From Salinibacter grassmerensis (GTDB lineage Bacteria; Bacteroidota; Rhodothermia; Rhodothermales; Salinibacteraceae), in NCBI RefSeq assembly GCF_947077765.1, contig NZ_CAMTTF010000002.1, positions 558,001 through 622,000 on the forward strand: a DNA stretch of 64,000 nucleotides. The letters run 5' to 3'. Below are positions 55,334 to 64,000 of this stretch, one piece after another. Made by a program: the position numbers and the translations under genes. The notes below the pieces were generated by a model. The model saw only the letters and a list, made by a program, of their open reading frames with translations, was not told where the DNA came from and searched no databases. Numbering within the stretch: position 1 is the stretch's first letter; each line of letters starts with the position of its first letter.

Positions 55334-56635
55334 CTACAGGCGGGTGTTCACGACGTTGTTGTATATCGACCCAAAGGTGTACGAGAGGCCAACTGAGCCA
55401 CTGAGCTCGTAACTGGTGGCCCGCTCCTGACGGCTCAGAAGCACCTCCTCCTCCGACAGGTCGCCTGCAGGAAGAGAAAGCTGGTCTTGGGTCCGGCTGG
55501 CATCGAGACTGAGGCGCAGTGAAAGCCCCTGGATCAGCTGAACGTCAAGAAAGCTCCGAAAATCGATGCTGTTTTTCGAGAGGTCGTGGAAGTAATTCGA
55601 CCACTCCACCCCTGCGAAGACAAACCCCCAGGTTTGATTGAGTCGCAGGTTGACCTCGGCGGACTGTTGAAGAAGGGTCTCCCGTCGCTTGCCAAAAACG
55701 GTCACCTCCCGATACGTTCGGTACTCCGGGCCGATTCGGTATGTAAAGGTAACTCGCTTTTGGTCGGAGACAGAGTAGGGAAACAGGTTGTACTCGGCAG
55801 CGGCCCGGAGGCGCGTGGCGATCTGGATGTTGGTGAAGGTGCGTGAGAACACCCCACCAGAAACCCCTGCCCCAGAGTTCGACCCGAGGGTCTTGACGAC
55901 CTCCGTGTCGAAATTGTAGTCCTCCGAGGTGCTACGGATATCCGTCGTGTCCTCGCGCTCAAACACATCGACCTCCTGCTCACCGTCGAGTTGAACGTCC
56001 ACTTTCCAGGCCTCTGTCACGCGCTCTGCGTTGAGGTTTCCCTCCGCCTCGTAATTGTACTCGCGCTCCTGCACGTCGGCACTGCCAGAAACTCCAACGT
56101 CAAACACCCACTGATTCCACGGGTCCGTTTGGGGGGCGGAGGTACTGTCGTTCTCGTTCGGGGGATCGTATGTGACCTCTAGGTGATCTGCGTTCGGGGT
56201 GCGATTCACGAAAGGAACGAGTCCCAGACGCAGCCGGTCGGCCAGTTCCTGTCGCAACTCGTCACGGGTTAGAGTGGACCGTGCGTCGTAGGTGAGCTCG
56301 TACCGCCGGCCTTCGAATGCCCGGCGGCCGATAAATTCTAGTCGGTAGGAGGCCCCGCCTCCGCTTGGCCGACGCGTCCCGAGCACGTGAACGTCCGCCT
56401 GCTTGCGGTCGCGGACGTAATCAACGAACGTGAGGTTGCGTCGCATGTATGACTCAAAGCATCGCTCACAATCAAGATACACCCGAACAGAACGATCGAG
56501 CGATCCAGAGGGGGCATCCGGCGTCGCAGACGGCGTCTGGGCACGAAGGGACGAGAAGCTTCCCAGGCCGAAGAGGATCAAGTAGGAGACGAACAGGACG
56601 AATCTGGGATGCTGAACCTGGCAACCAGTAGACAC
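55334..56635 (-). CDS. outer-membrane beta-barrel protein, function unknown
   Basis: A 433-aa exported protein with a signal peptide (ending SLRAQ near residue 33). Its N-terminal periplasmic part has a DCERC motif and a FVDYVRDRKQADVHVLGT segment; the C-terminal 250 residues show alternating beta-strands with aromatic girdles (ELSGSVGLSYTFGSI) and end in a short polar tail. Similar proteins with a D-C-x-x-C start and a YVRDR element occur in Bacteroidota and Gemmatimonadota, to my memory, without assigned function. Start is GTG at 56635. Confidence 0.7.
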   Translation of the reverse strand: MSTGCQVQHPRFVLFVSYLILFGLGSFSSLRAQTPSATPDAPSGSLDRSVRVYLDCERCFESYMRRNLTFVDYVRDRKQADVHVLGTRRPSGGGASYRLEFIGRRAFEGRRYELTYDARSTLTRDELRQELADRLRLGLVPFVNRTPNADHLEVTYDPPNENDSTSAPQTDPWNQWVFDVGVSGSADVQEREYNYEAEGNLNAERVTEAWKVDVQLDGEQEVDVFEREDTTDIRSTSEDYNFDTEVVKTLGSNSGAGVSGGVFSRTFTNIQIATRLRAAAEYNLFPYSVSDQKRVTFTYRIGPEYRTYREVTVFGKRRETLLQQSAEVNLRLNQTWGFVFAGVEWSNYFHDLSKNSIDFRSFLDVQLIQGLSLRLSLDASRTQDQLSLPAGDLSEEEVLLSRQERATSYELSGSVGLSYTFGSIYNNVVNTRL

Positions 56636-57089
56636 TGGGCGTGCGGGAGAGTGATGGGGAATTGTGAGAACGGGTTGAGAAGGGATTCCTCCAAAAGCCT
56701 TCCGGAGGCGATTTTGGCCTGCCAGCGGCGCACGGACTCAACTCGGACAGGGATCCGGGGCCTGACGGGTCTGTGTTGTTTCTTCAACCATTCGCTTTCC
56801 GCGGGGATGGGGAGGAAGAGCAGCGTGAATACGTTCTAAATTGTTCACATTCTCTGATCGCACCCTCAGAATATCAGTACACCGTTCCTACCGAGTGTCT
56901 TCTCACCAAAGACGTTAAGGTTTGGCATAGATCTGGTAGGATTCAGTGGAAAGCCGCCGGGGCCCTTGGCTCGTTGACCACTGCGTCATATATTTCCTTC
57001 GAGTCTAAAGGCAAGAATTCTGATGGGTCCTTTTGCTCGGACGGGAGAACAGCGGTGCCCGACTGCTCACTGTCGAACGATTCGCTAGT
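56636..57089. other. non-coding stretch upstream of the act operon
   Basis: 454 bp without a recognisable gene; one weak plus-strand promoter candidate is listed separately. Its AT content rises towards actA. Confidence 0.5.
56966..56994 (+). promoter_or_regulatory. possible sigma-70 promoter of the act operon
   Basis: TTGGCT (56966-56971), a 17-bp spacer and TATATT (56989-56994), about 95 bp upstream of the actA start. Hexamers match the general consensus in 4-5 positions each; a Bacteroidota-specific -7 element was not found. Confidence 0.35.
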
Positions 57090-57743
57090 ATGCCGCAATT
57101 CTTTCCCAAGAAGGCCAATACGCTGCCCGTTCTTTCCCTAGGGGCTTCGGTCCTCGGGGGCGTTCTTCTGGTGTTTTTGGTCTGGTACTACTTCTCGCCC
57201 GAGTTTAAAGTGGTGGGCTATCAACCGGAGCAGCCGGTGCCCTACAGCCACAACACCCACGTTGAGAAGCTGGGCATGGACTGCCAGTACTGCCACACCA
57301 ACGTGGCCAACTCGAAGCACGCCAACGTGCCCTCGACGCAGACCTGCATGACGTGCCACAGCCAGGTGAAAACCAACTCGCCGAAGCTGCTGACGGTGCG
57401 TGAGAGCTGGGCGAACAACGAGCCCATCGAGTGGACCAAGGTGCATCACCTGCCGGACTATGCGCACTTCAGCCACGCGTCTCACGTGAACAAGGGGGTT
57501 GGGTGTGAGACGTGTCACGGCCGCATCGACCAGATGGGCGCGGACGGAGTGTACCAGGCCGAGCCCTTATCGATGGGGTGGTGCCTCGATTGTCACCGGC
57601 AGCCGGAGAAGTACCTCCGGCCCAACGACCAAATCACGACGATGGGGTACACCCAGCCGGCCAGCTTTGTCGAGCGCAACCTAGAGCGCATCGAGGAGCA
57701 GGGCATTCAGCCGCCTACCAACTGCTCCGCCTGCCACTACTAA
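57090..57743 (+). CDS. actA: alternative complex III subunit ActA, pentahaem cytochrome c
   Basis: Membrane-anchored multihaem electron carrier of the alternative complex III, a quinol:cytochrome c (or HiPIP) oxidoreductase. The 217-aa protein has an N-terminal transmembrane helix (SLGASVLGGVLLVFLVWYYF) and five CxxCH haem sites at about residues 65, 86, 140, 165 and 212 (CQYCH, CMTCH, CETCH, CLDCH, CSACH). ATG 57090 is preferred over a longer frame start. First gene of the act operon; the CcmF gene in this window would serve haem attachment. Confidence 0.94.
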   Translation: MPQFFPKKANTLPVLSLGASVLGGVLLVFLVWYYFSPEFKVVGYQPEQPVPYSHNTHVEKLGMDCQYCHTNVANSKHANVPSTQTCMTCHSQVKTNSPKLLTVRESWANNEPIEWTKVHHLPDYAHFSHASHVNKGVGCETCHGRIDQMGADGVYQAEPLSMGWCLDCHRQPEKYLRPNDQITTMGYTQPASFVERNLERIEEQGIQPPTNCSACHY

Positions 57744-57857
57744 TTGCTTAGGGACGTGTCGTACGGTCCGCCGAGAGCGGCGAGTCGTGCGCAACGCCGG
57801 CCCCCGAGCGCTCGGGGGCCGGTGCCAATCCCTCAACCCGCAACGTCACAGCGTAGT

Positions 57858-60800
57858 ATGATCGAACTAGACGTTATAGATTCGGAGACGGCCGCCCGTG
57901 ACGAAGAGTCGGGCGCTCAGGATGAGTCGTCGGGGCCGACCTTCTGGCGCCACTGGTCCGAGTCGGACGCCGACGAGGACGGCGACGACCTCACGGAGTT
58001 TGTGCCGGGGGACAGTGAGCCCCCGAGTGGCGCGTCGCGCCGGCAATTTCTGCAGTTGATGGGGGCGGCCATGGCCATGGCCGGGCTGGCCGGCTGTCGG
58101 CGACCGGAGGAGAAAATTCTGCCGTACGCCCGCGAGCCGGAGGCGGTGACGCCCGGCATTGCGGACCACTACGCCACGAGCATGCCGTTCCGGGGCGTGC
58201 TGCGCCCGGTCGTGGCCCAGAGCCACGAGGGACGCCCGACCAAGATCAAGGGCAACAGCGACCATCCGGCGGGGCAGAGCGGCACCAGCCCGTACGAGCA
58301 GGCCTCGGTGCTCAACCTATACGATCCCGATCGCTCCCGATCCGTCCGCCAGGAGGGACGCACCGCCTCGTGGAGCGACTTCGTGTCGTTCTGTCGCCAG
58401 CTCGGCAACGAGGCCGACCAGCGTCGGGTGGCGGTCCTGGCGGAGGAGACCTCGTCCCCGACCGTGCAGGCCATGCGCCAGCGCATGGCGGATCGTTTTC
58501 CAAATCTGCAGTGGGTGTCGTACGCCCCAACGGGCACCGATCCGCGGCGACTGGGCACGCAGCAGGCCTTTGGGCGCCCCCTGCGACCGCGCTTCGAGCT
58601 CGACGAGGCGGAGGTCATCGTGAGCCTCGACGCCAACTTCCTCGACGGGCGCACCTACGACTTTGGGTACCACACGCAGGGGTTTGCGGAGGGCCGGCGC
58701 CTGGACGATGTGGAGGACACCATGAGCCGGCTTTACACGGTGGAGAGTCGCTACTCGACCACGGGCGGCAGCTCGGATCACCGGCTCGGGATGCGGGCCG
58801 GGCGCATTCCCGCCTTCGCGGCGGCCCTCGCGGCGGAGCTGGGCGTGGGGACGGCGCCGGACGCAGACTGGAGTGAGAGAGAGCGTTTGCACGTCCGGGA
58901 GATGGCCCGCGACCTCCGAGAGGCGGGTGAGCACGGCGTAGTGATGGCGGGAGAGGGACAGCCGCCCGAGGTGCACGCCCTCGCGATGGCAGTCAACCAG
59001 GCCCTTGGGGGCCTTGGTACCACCGTCACGCTCTTCGACACCGGAGACGATGAGATTCAGCCGCAGGGCGAGGCCCTGGCCGACCTGACCGCGTCGATGC
59101 AGGCGGGCGAGGTGGACACCCTGTTCATGCTGGGAGTCAATCCGGTCTATGACGCCCCGTCTGAGCTGAACTTCGCAGAGGCCCTGTCGAACGTGCGCGA
59201 CACAGTGCACCTGGGCCGCCTCCGAAACGAAACGGCCCAGGCGTCCCGCTGGCACCTGCCCCGCACCCACTACCTGGAACAGTGGGGCGACGGTCGGGCC
59301 TACGACGGCACAAAGTCGATCGTCCAGCCGCTGATCCGGCCGCTCTACGACGATGCACACTCGCTCATTGAGGTGCTGAACCTGGCGGCGACGGGCGTAG
59401 ACGCCAGCGGCCACGACTTGGTCCGCGAGCAGTGGCGCGGCGAGATCCCGGCGCCGTTCCGCGATCGGTGGCGTCGAGCGCTACACGACGGGTATCTGGA
59501 GGGGTCCGGGTACGACACGGCGTCGGTGGGCACGGCGACCGTGCCCTCCATCGATGCCCCGGCGTCCGACCCGGACGAGATTGAGGTCGTGTTCCGCACG
59601 GACTCGAAGTTGCTGGCGGGGCGATTCTCCAACAATCCGTGGATGCAAGAGCTGCCGGATTCCATCTCGAAAATTGTGTGGGACAATGTCGCCGTCATGA
59701 GTCGGGCGACGGCGGATGAGCTGGGAGTGGATGTCCAGCGCCGCGAGGGCAGCTTTTACGCCGACCGGGTGGAGCTAACCCTTGACGGCCAGTCCGTCGA
59801 GCTGCCCGTGTGGGTGCAGCCGGGCTACCCGGACGGCTCCATCGGGGTGTCGATGGGCTACGGGCGCACCATCGCCTCCACCCGCGAATCGGAAAGCACG
59901 CCGTTCTGGGACACCAGCGATCAGACAAACATCTACAACGGCAGTCCCATCGCGGGCGGAATCGACTCGTCCGGAGAACCGGTGGACGTGGTGGGGGGCA
60001 ATGTGGCGCCCATGCGCCCGAACGGAGGCCGCGTGGCCACCGGGGCCGACGTCACGAAGGTCGGCAGTGGGTACCTCCTCGCGACGACGCAGGAGGAGGG
60101 GAGCATGCAGGGGCGTCCGATCGTGCGGTGGGCCACCCTGGACGAGTTCAAGGAGAACCCGGAGTTCGTCAACGAGTCGCAGCCGCCCGTGCCGGACCTG
60201 GGTCACGAGGGCGAGGGGCACGGCGACGGGGAGAGTCACGGTAGTGGGAACGGGCACAGTGGCGACGGGGCGGCCCACGACGTATCGGGCAATGGTCTGC
60301 AGGCGGGCCCGGGCGCGGACGCCCACGGCGCGGCCGAGATGCCCGAGCAGGCCGCTCACGGGGGCGATGGCGCCGGTCAGCACAGTGGGGCCAGTTCCGA
60401 CGAGCCAGGGCCCGTGGAGAAGCAGCAAGAGTACCCCATGGCCTGGGAGGAAAACCATCCGAAGGATCAGGCGGCATTCAAGAACAACCCCTACTACCAG
60501 AACCAGTGGGGCATGACCGTGGACCTTAACACGTGCACGGGCTGCAACGCCTGTGTGGTGGCCTGCACGAGCGAGAACAACGTGCAGGTGGTGGGGAAAG
60601 AAGAGGTAAGCAATGGGCGGCACATGTACTGGATTCGGAACGACCGGTACTACGTGAGTGAGGAGGAGGGGGACGACAACCCCGAGATGCTCACGCAGCC
60701 GGTCATGTGTCAGCACTGCGAGAACGCGCCGTGTGAGTCCGTGTGTCCGGTGGCGGCGACGGTCCACTCGCCGGACGGCACGAACCAGATGGTTTACAAC

Positions 60801-61265
60801 CGCTGCATCGGGACGCGTTACTGCCAAAACAACTGTCCCTACAAGGTCCGGCGGTTCAACTTTTACGACTGGACCAAGACGCTGCCGACGGAGGTGCAAA
60901 TGGCGCAGAATCCCGACGTGACTGTACGCAACCGGGGCGTCATGGAGAAGTGCACATGGTGCGTCCAGCGCATCCGGAAGCACCAGCAGGAGGCCGACAA
61001 CGAAGATCGCGATCTCCGCCCCAACGAGGTCGAGACGGCCTGTCAGGAGGCGTGCCCCACGGACGCTATCACGTTTGGCGACCTCAACAATCCCGAGAGC
61101 GACGTGGTGGAGGAGAAGAAGAACCCGCGCCGCTACGAGCTGCTGTCCTACCTAAACACGAAGCCCCGCCTTTCCTACCTCGGGCGTGTGCGCAACACGA
61201 ACTCCCGCCTGGAAGAGGCCCTTTCGGACTCCGAGGCGGAGGAGGAGGCGCCCGTCGAGGCCTAG
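57858..61265 (+). CDS. actB: alternative complex III subunit ActB, molybdopterin-like plus 4Fe-4S
   Basis: An 1135-aa fusion, the peripheral catalytic-like subunit. It has a Tat signal (SRRQFLQLMG at residues 60-69, lipobox-like LAGC with Cys80), a long complex-iron-sulfur molybdoenzyme-like domain without the usual cofactor cysteine (about 90-770), a Gly/His/Asp/Glu-rich linker (about 775-855), and a ferredoxin-type domain with four cluster motifs (CTGCNACVVAC, CQHCENAPCESVC, CIGTRYCQNNC, KCTWCVQRI...CQEAC). It follows actA by 114 bp. Secure by order and motifs. Confidence 0.94.
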   Translation: MIELDVIDSETAARDEESGAQDESSGPTFWRHWSESDADEDGDDLTEFVPGDSEPPSGASRRQFLQLMGAAMAMAGLAGCRRPEEKILPYAREPEAVTPGIADHYATSMPFRGVLRPVVAQSHEGRPTKIKGNSDHPAGQSGTSPYEQASVLNLYDPDRSRSVRQEGRTASWSDFVSFCRQLGNEADQRRVAVLAEETSSPTVQAMRQRMADRFPNLQWVSYAPTGTDPRRLGTQQAFGRPLRPRFELDEAEVIVSLDANFLDGRTYDFGYHTQGFAEGRRLDDVEDTMSRLYTVESRYSTTGGSSDHRLGMRAGRIPAFAAALAAELGVGTAPDADWSERERLHVREMARDLREAGEHGVVMAGEGQPPEVHALAMAVNQALGGLGTTVTLFDTGDDEIQPQGEALADLTASMQAGEVDTLFMLGVNPVYDAPSELNFAEALSNVRDTVHLGRLRNETAQASRWHLPRTHYLEQWGDGRAYDGTKSIVQPLIRPLYDDAHSLIEVLNLAATGVDASGHDLVREQWRGEIPAPFRDRWRRALHDGYLEGSGYDTASVGTATVPSIDAPASDPDEIEVVFRTDSKLLAGRFSNNPWMQELPDSISKIVWDNVAVMSRATADELGVDVQRREGSFYADRVELTLDGQSVELPVWVQPGYPDGSIGVSMGYGRTIASTRESESTPFWDTSDQTNIYNGSPIAGGIDSSGEPVDVVGGNVAPMRPNGGRVATGADVTKVGSGYLLATTQEEGSMQGRPIVRWATLDEFKENPEFVNESQPPVPDLGHEGEGHGDGESHGSGNGHSGDGAAHDVSGNGLQAGPGADAHGAAEMPEQAAHGGDGAGQHSGASSDEPGPVEKQQEYPMAWEENHPKDQAAFKNNPYYQNQWGMTVDLNTCTGCNACVVACTSENNVQVVGKEEVSNGRHMYWIRNDRYYVSEEEGDDNPEMLTQPVMCQHCENAPCESVCPVAATVHSPDGTNQMVYNRCIGTRYCQNNCPYKVRRFNFYDWTKTLPTEVQMAQNPDVTVRNRGVMEKCTWCVQRIRKHQQEADNEDRDLRPNEVETACQEACPTDAITFGDLNNPESDVVEEKKNPRRYELLSYLNTKPRLSYLGRVRNTNSRLEEALSDSEAEEEAPVEA

Positions 61266-61314
61266 CCTCGGGGCCGTCGCCTACACGAACTCGTCGAATT
61301 GATCTGATCCATTC

Positions 61315-62835
61315 GTGGAGTCATCTAAGAAGCTTCCAACGGACCCGTCCGAGTCGCCCCCATCCCCCGCAGGAGACGGGGCGGCCGACCCGGAGCGTCT
61401 CGTCAGGGGCAACCTGTCGTTTCACGACATCACGGAGATGGTGTCGCGGCACGCGGAGAAGAAGGCGCCGCTGGCGTGGTACGTGGCGTTTGCCGTGTCC
61501 CTGTCCGGGGCGATGCTTCTGATCGGGCTGCTTGCCTACGTCGTGTGGAACGGCATCGGGGTGTGGGGCAATAACCAGCCCGTCGGGTGGGGCTGGCCGA
61601 TTGTCAACTTCGTATTCTGGGTCGGAATCGGCCACGCCGGGACGCTCATCTCCGCCATCCTCTACCTCTTCCGGCAGCACTGGCGGACGGCGATCAACCG
61701 GGCCGCGGAGGCCATGACGATCTTCGCGGTAATCTGTGCCCTCATCTGGCCAACCTTTCACGTTGGGCGCGTCTGGGCCATCTACTGGACGCTCCCCATC
61801 CCGAACCAGATGGCGATGTGGCCGCAGTTCAAGAGCCCGCTGCTCTGGGACGTGTTTGCGGTGTCGAGCTACTTCATCGTCTCGACCCTCTTCTGGTACG
61901 TGGGGCTCGTCCCCGACCTCGCCACGCTCCGCGACCGGGCCAAAAACTTCTGGCGGCAGCGCATTCTGGCTTTCTTCTCGCTGGGATGGACGGGCTCGAA
62001 CCGCCATTGGCGCAACTACGAAAAGGCATACCTGTTGCTCGCGGGCCTCGCCACGCCGCTCGTGCTGTCGGTGCACTCGGTCGTGTCGTTTGACTTTGCG
62101 GTGTCGGTCATCCCGGGATGGCACACGACGATCTTCCCCCCCTACTTCGTGGCCGGAGCCATCTTTTCCGGCTTCGCCATGGTGGTCACGCTCATGGTGA
62201 TTACCCGGGAGATCTACGGCCTAAAGAACCTGATTACGATCGACCACCTGGAGAAGATGAACATCATCATCCTCCTGACCGGGTCGATCGTGGGCTTCGC
62301 CTACATCACGGAGTTCTTCATGGCCTGGTACTCGGGGGTCGAGTACGAGCAGTACGCCTTCATTAACCGGGCCTTCGGGCCGTACGCCTGGGCGTACTGG
62401 ATCATGATGACCTGCAACCTTGTCACCCCGCAGCTCTTCTGGTCGAAGCGGCTGCGGCGGTCCATCCCGGTCATGTTCGCCCTGTCGATCGTGGTGAACA
62501 TCGGGATGTGGTTCGAGCGGTTCGTGATTACGATCACGTCGCTCCACCGCGACTTCCTGCCGAGCTCGTGGGGCTACTTCACGGCCACGTGGGTCGACAT
62601 CGGCACGTTCGTGGGGTCGTTCGGGCTCTTCTTTACCCTCTTCCTGCTCTTCCTCCGGTTCGTGCCGATGGTGGCGATGGCGGAGGTGAAGGGCGTGATG
62701 CCGGAGGCCAATCCGCACCACTACGACCACGGGGGCGACGGGCACGCCGAGGGGGATGGCGAGCCCTACATCAAGCCGGCAGAGCCGGCCCTGGCCGAGG
62801 CGTACCGGAACGGCGAGGCCGACGCCTCCGGGTAG
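61315..62835 (+). CDS. actC: alternative complex III subunit ActC, NrfD-like membrane protein
   Basis: A 506-aa integral membrane subunit with about ten hydrophobic helices, of the NrfD/PsrC type that binds quinol. Typical segments are [45 protein letters not shown] and [19 protein letters not shown]. It has an 80-residue hydrophilic acidic N-terminus and a His-rich C-terminal tail. Start codon is GTG at 61315, 49 bp after actB. Confidence 0.94.
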   Translation: MESSKKLPTDPSESPPSPAGDGAADPERLVRGNLSFHDITEMVSRHAEKKAPLAWYVAFAVSLSGAMLLIGLLAYVVWNGIGVWGNNQPVGWGWPIVNFVFWVGIGHAGTLISAILYLFRQHWRTAINRAAEAMTIFAVICALIWPTFHVGRVWAIYWTLPIPNQMAMWPQFKSPLLWDVFAVSSYFIVSTLFWYVGLVPDLATLRDRAKNFWRQRILAFFSLGWTGSNRHWRNYEKAYLLLAGLATPLVLSVHSVVSFDFAVSVIPGWHTTIFPPYFVAGAIFSGFAMVVTLMVITREIYGLKNLITIDHLEKMNIIILLTGSIVGFAYITEFFMAWYSGVEYEQYAFINRAFGPYAWAYWIMMTCNLVTPQLFWSKRLRRSIPVMFALSIVVNIGMWFERFVITITSLHRDFLPSSWGYFTATWVDIGTFVGSFGLFFTLFLLFLRFVPMVAMAEVKGVMPEANPHHYDHGGDGHAEGDGEPYIKPAEPALAEAYRNGEADASG

Positions 62836-62894
62836 ACGGGGCCGCCTCGACGTCCTCACTCATCGCTGCTTTCCACTGAGCACCGCGCGACATC

Positions 62895-63500
62895 ATGTCT
62901 ACGCTGACCCAAGACCTGAAGGCTCAGGCCGGAATCTTTGAGAGTGATGCCGACCAGGTCCACGGCCTGCTCGCCGAGTTTCCGGACCCGGGCGCGCTGC
63001 TGCACGCCGCCGAGGCGGTTCGGGAGGAGGGATACCGCCACTTCGACACGCACAGCCCGTTTCCGATCCACGGAATGGATGAGGCGATGGGGCTGGGCAA
63101 CGCGACCAGCGTCGGCGTGCTCACGTTTTTTGGGGGGATTACAGGGTGCGTGGCTGCGTATCTCCTGCAGTGGTGGACGGCCGCGGTGGACTACCCGCTC
63201 AACATCAGCGGCAAGCCGTTCTTTGCCGTGGAGCCCTCGGTGCCCATCATGTTCGAGTTGACGATCCTATTCGCGGCGTTCGGAGCCGTGGCGGGCATGT
63301 TTGCGTTGAACGGGCTGCCGCGGCCCTACAATCCCTTGTTCTACTCCGATCGCTTCAAGGGGGCGACGGACGATCGGTTTTTCCTGCACATTGCGGCCAG
63401 CGACGATGAGTTCGACGTGGAGGACAGCGCCGCGATGCTTCAGGGACTCGGGGCGCGCCACCTTGAGCTCGTCAAAGATGACGGCACGGTCGATGCGTAG
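62895..63500 (+). CDS. actD: alternative complex III subunit ActD (DUF3341)
   Basis: A 201-aa membrane protein of the DUF3341 family, a conserved alternative complex III component. Two transmembrane hairpin helices (SVGVLTFFGGITGCVAAYLLQWW and IMFELTILFAAFGAVAGMFAL) and the family's ...YRHFDTHSPFPIHGMDEAMGL segment are present, followed by a soluble C-terminus. It follows actC by 59 bp. Confidence 0.92.
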   Translation: MSTLTQDLKAQAGIFESDADQVHGLLAEFPDPGALLHAAEAVREEGYRHFDTHSPFPIHGMDEAMGLGNATSVGVLTFFGGITGCVAAYLLQWWTAAVDYPLNISGKPFFAVEPSVPIMFELTILFAAFGAVAGMFALNGLPRPYNPLFYSDRFKGATDDRFFLHIAASDDEFDVEDSAAMLQGLGARHLELVKDDGTVDA

Positions 63501-63553
63501 CGCCGCGTCGGCCCGTTCCGCCCGCACTCTCCTTCGATTTTCCCGCACCACCG

Positions 63554-64000
63554 ATGCGACGCCTGTTTGTTACCGGCTTGATGCTCGTCGCCCTGCTCTT
63601 GGCCGGGTGCCGGGGCACCCAGTCGGACAATCCGCCCTTCCACATGAACCTGGACATGGACTTCCAGCCCAAGTTCGGGCCGCAGGAGGCAAATCCATTC
63701 TTTGAGGACCGGGCTGCCATGCGGGCGCCGGTCTCGGGCACGGTGCCACGGGGCGAGCTCCGCGACAGCTCTGTCCTCTACAAGGGCCGCACGGCGGACG
63801 GCGACTACGTGGACCAGATCCCAATTGCCGTCAACCGGAAGGTCCTGGAGCGGGGACGAGAGCGGTATGAAATTCAATGCACGGTGTGTCACGGGAAAAC
63901 CGGAGACGGAAACGGGGTCATCATGCGGGGCGACTACGGGTACACCCCAGCCCCAAGCTATCACGTCGATCGACTTCGCGGGTCGCCGGACGGCTACCTC
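63554..64000 (+). CDS. actE: alternative complex III subunit ActE, cytochrome c lipoprotein (5' part)
   Basis: Partial: 149 codons to the window end, still open. The product has a lipobox (LLAGC, Cys19), a conserved DMDFQPKFGPQEANPFF stretch, a PVSGTVPRGE segment and a haem site CTVCH at residue 109. This matches ActE, the monohaem cytochrome of alternative complex III. The gene lies 53 bp after actD; actF and other act genes should follow outside the window. Confidence 0.9.
   Translation, partial: MRRLFVTGLMLVALLLAGCRGTQSDNPPFHMNLDMDFQPKFGPQEANPFFEDRAAMRAPVSGTVPRGELRDSSVLYKGRTADGDYVDQIPIAVNRKVLERGRERYEIQCTVCHGKTGDGNGVIMRGDYGYTPAPSYHVDRLRGSPDGYL

Noticed and set aside
59775-60983. A 402-codon minus-strand frame opposite actB
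   Set aside because: Shadow of actB in another frame; Leu/Val/Arg/His-rich with no recognisable fold.

Overview
The window looks like a contiguous piece of chromosome from an extremely halophilic member of the Rhodothermota/Bacteroidota, most likely Salinibacter ruber or a close relative. This is inferred from high GC content, strongly acidic predicted proteins (D/E-rich even in enzymes such as LeuC, GroEL and the ADP-forming acyl-CoA synthetase), Bacteroidota-type modules (ECF sigma/FecR/TonB receptor/DUF4249, the alternative complex III act operon, BshC of bacillithiol synthesis) and sparse Shine-Dalgarno signals. No species assignment was computed.

Layout. 1-11.1 kb (minus strand): one branched-chain amino acid operon, ilvB-ilvN-ilvC-leuB-leuA-leuC-leuD-ilvD, preceded by what looks like an undescribed attenuator: a short leader ORF ending in a Leu/Ile-rich run, and three mutually exclusive RNA pairings. 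11.4-15.6 kb: an SRPBCC protein, CcmF, an RlpA-type lipoprotein and a small acidic protein. 15.9-21.6 kb: ECF sigma factor, FecR anti-sigma, STN-containing TonB receptor and DUF4249 lipoprotein, a cell-surface signalling and uptake locus. 21.7-34 kb: recX, an AI-2E family permease, purine nucleoside phosphorylase, an HD hydrolase, bshC, a bifunctional nuclease, hisC-hisD, rlmN and a HerA-like ATPase. 34.6-39.7 kb: ADP-forming acyl-CoA synthetase fused to GNAT, a bidirectional terminator, and groES-groEL under a CIRCE operator. 39.8-46.5 kb: membrane proteins, mutY, a BamA/TamA-like protein, rsmE, a Nudix hydrolase and secG. 46.5-51.9 kb: rnpB (RNase P RNA), a CT398-like coiled-coil protein whose zinc ribbon has lost cysteines, Nif3, phosphofructokinase, a DUF2237 protein and MsrB. 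52-56.6 kb: a Cys/His-rich exported protein plus a second TonB receptor, and an outer-membrane barrel protein. 57-64 kb: actA-actB-actC-actD-actE (the last truncated by the window end), the alternative complex III quinol oxidase.

Most of the window is housekeeping. The items most worth following are the ilv-leu leader, the divergently arranged msrB / Cys-His-rich protein / TonB receptor group, the degenerate zinc ribbon and the ECF sigma factor with a hydrophobic C-terminal tail. No tRNA, CRISPR array, insertion sequence or prophage was seen.
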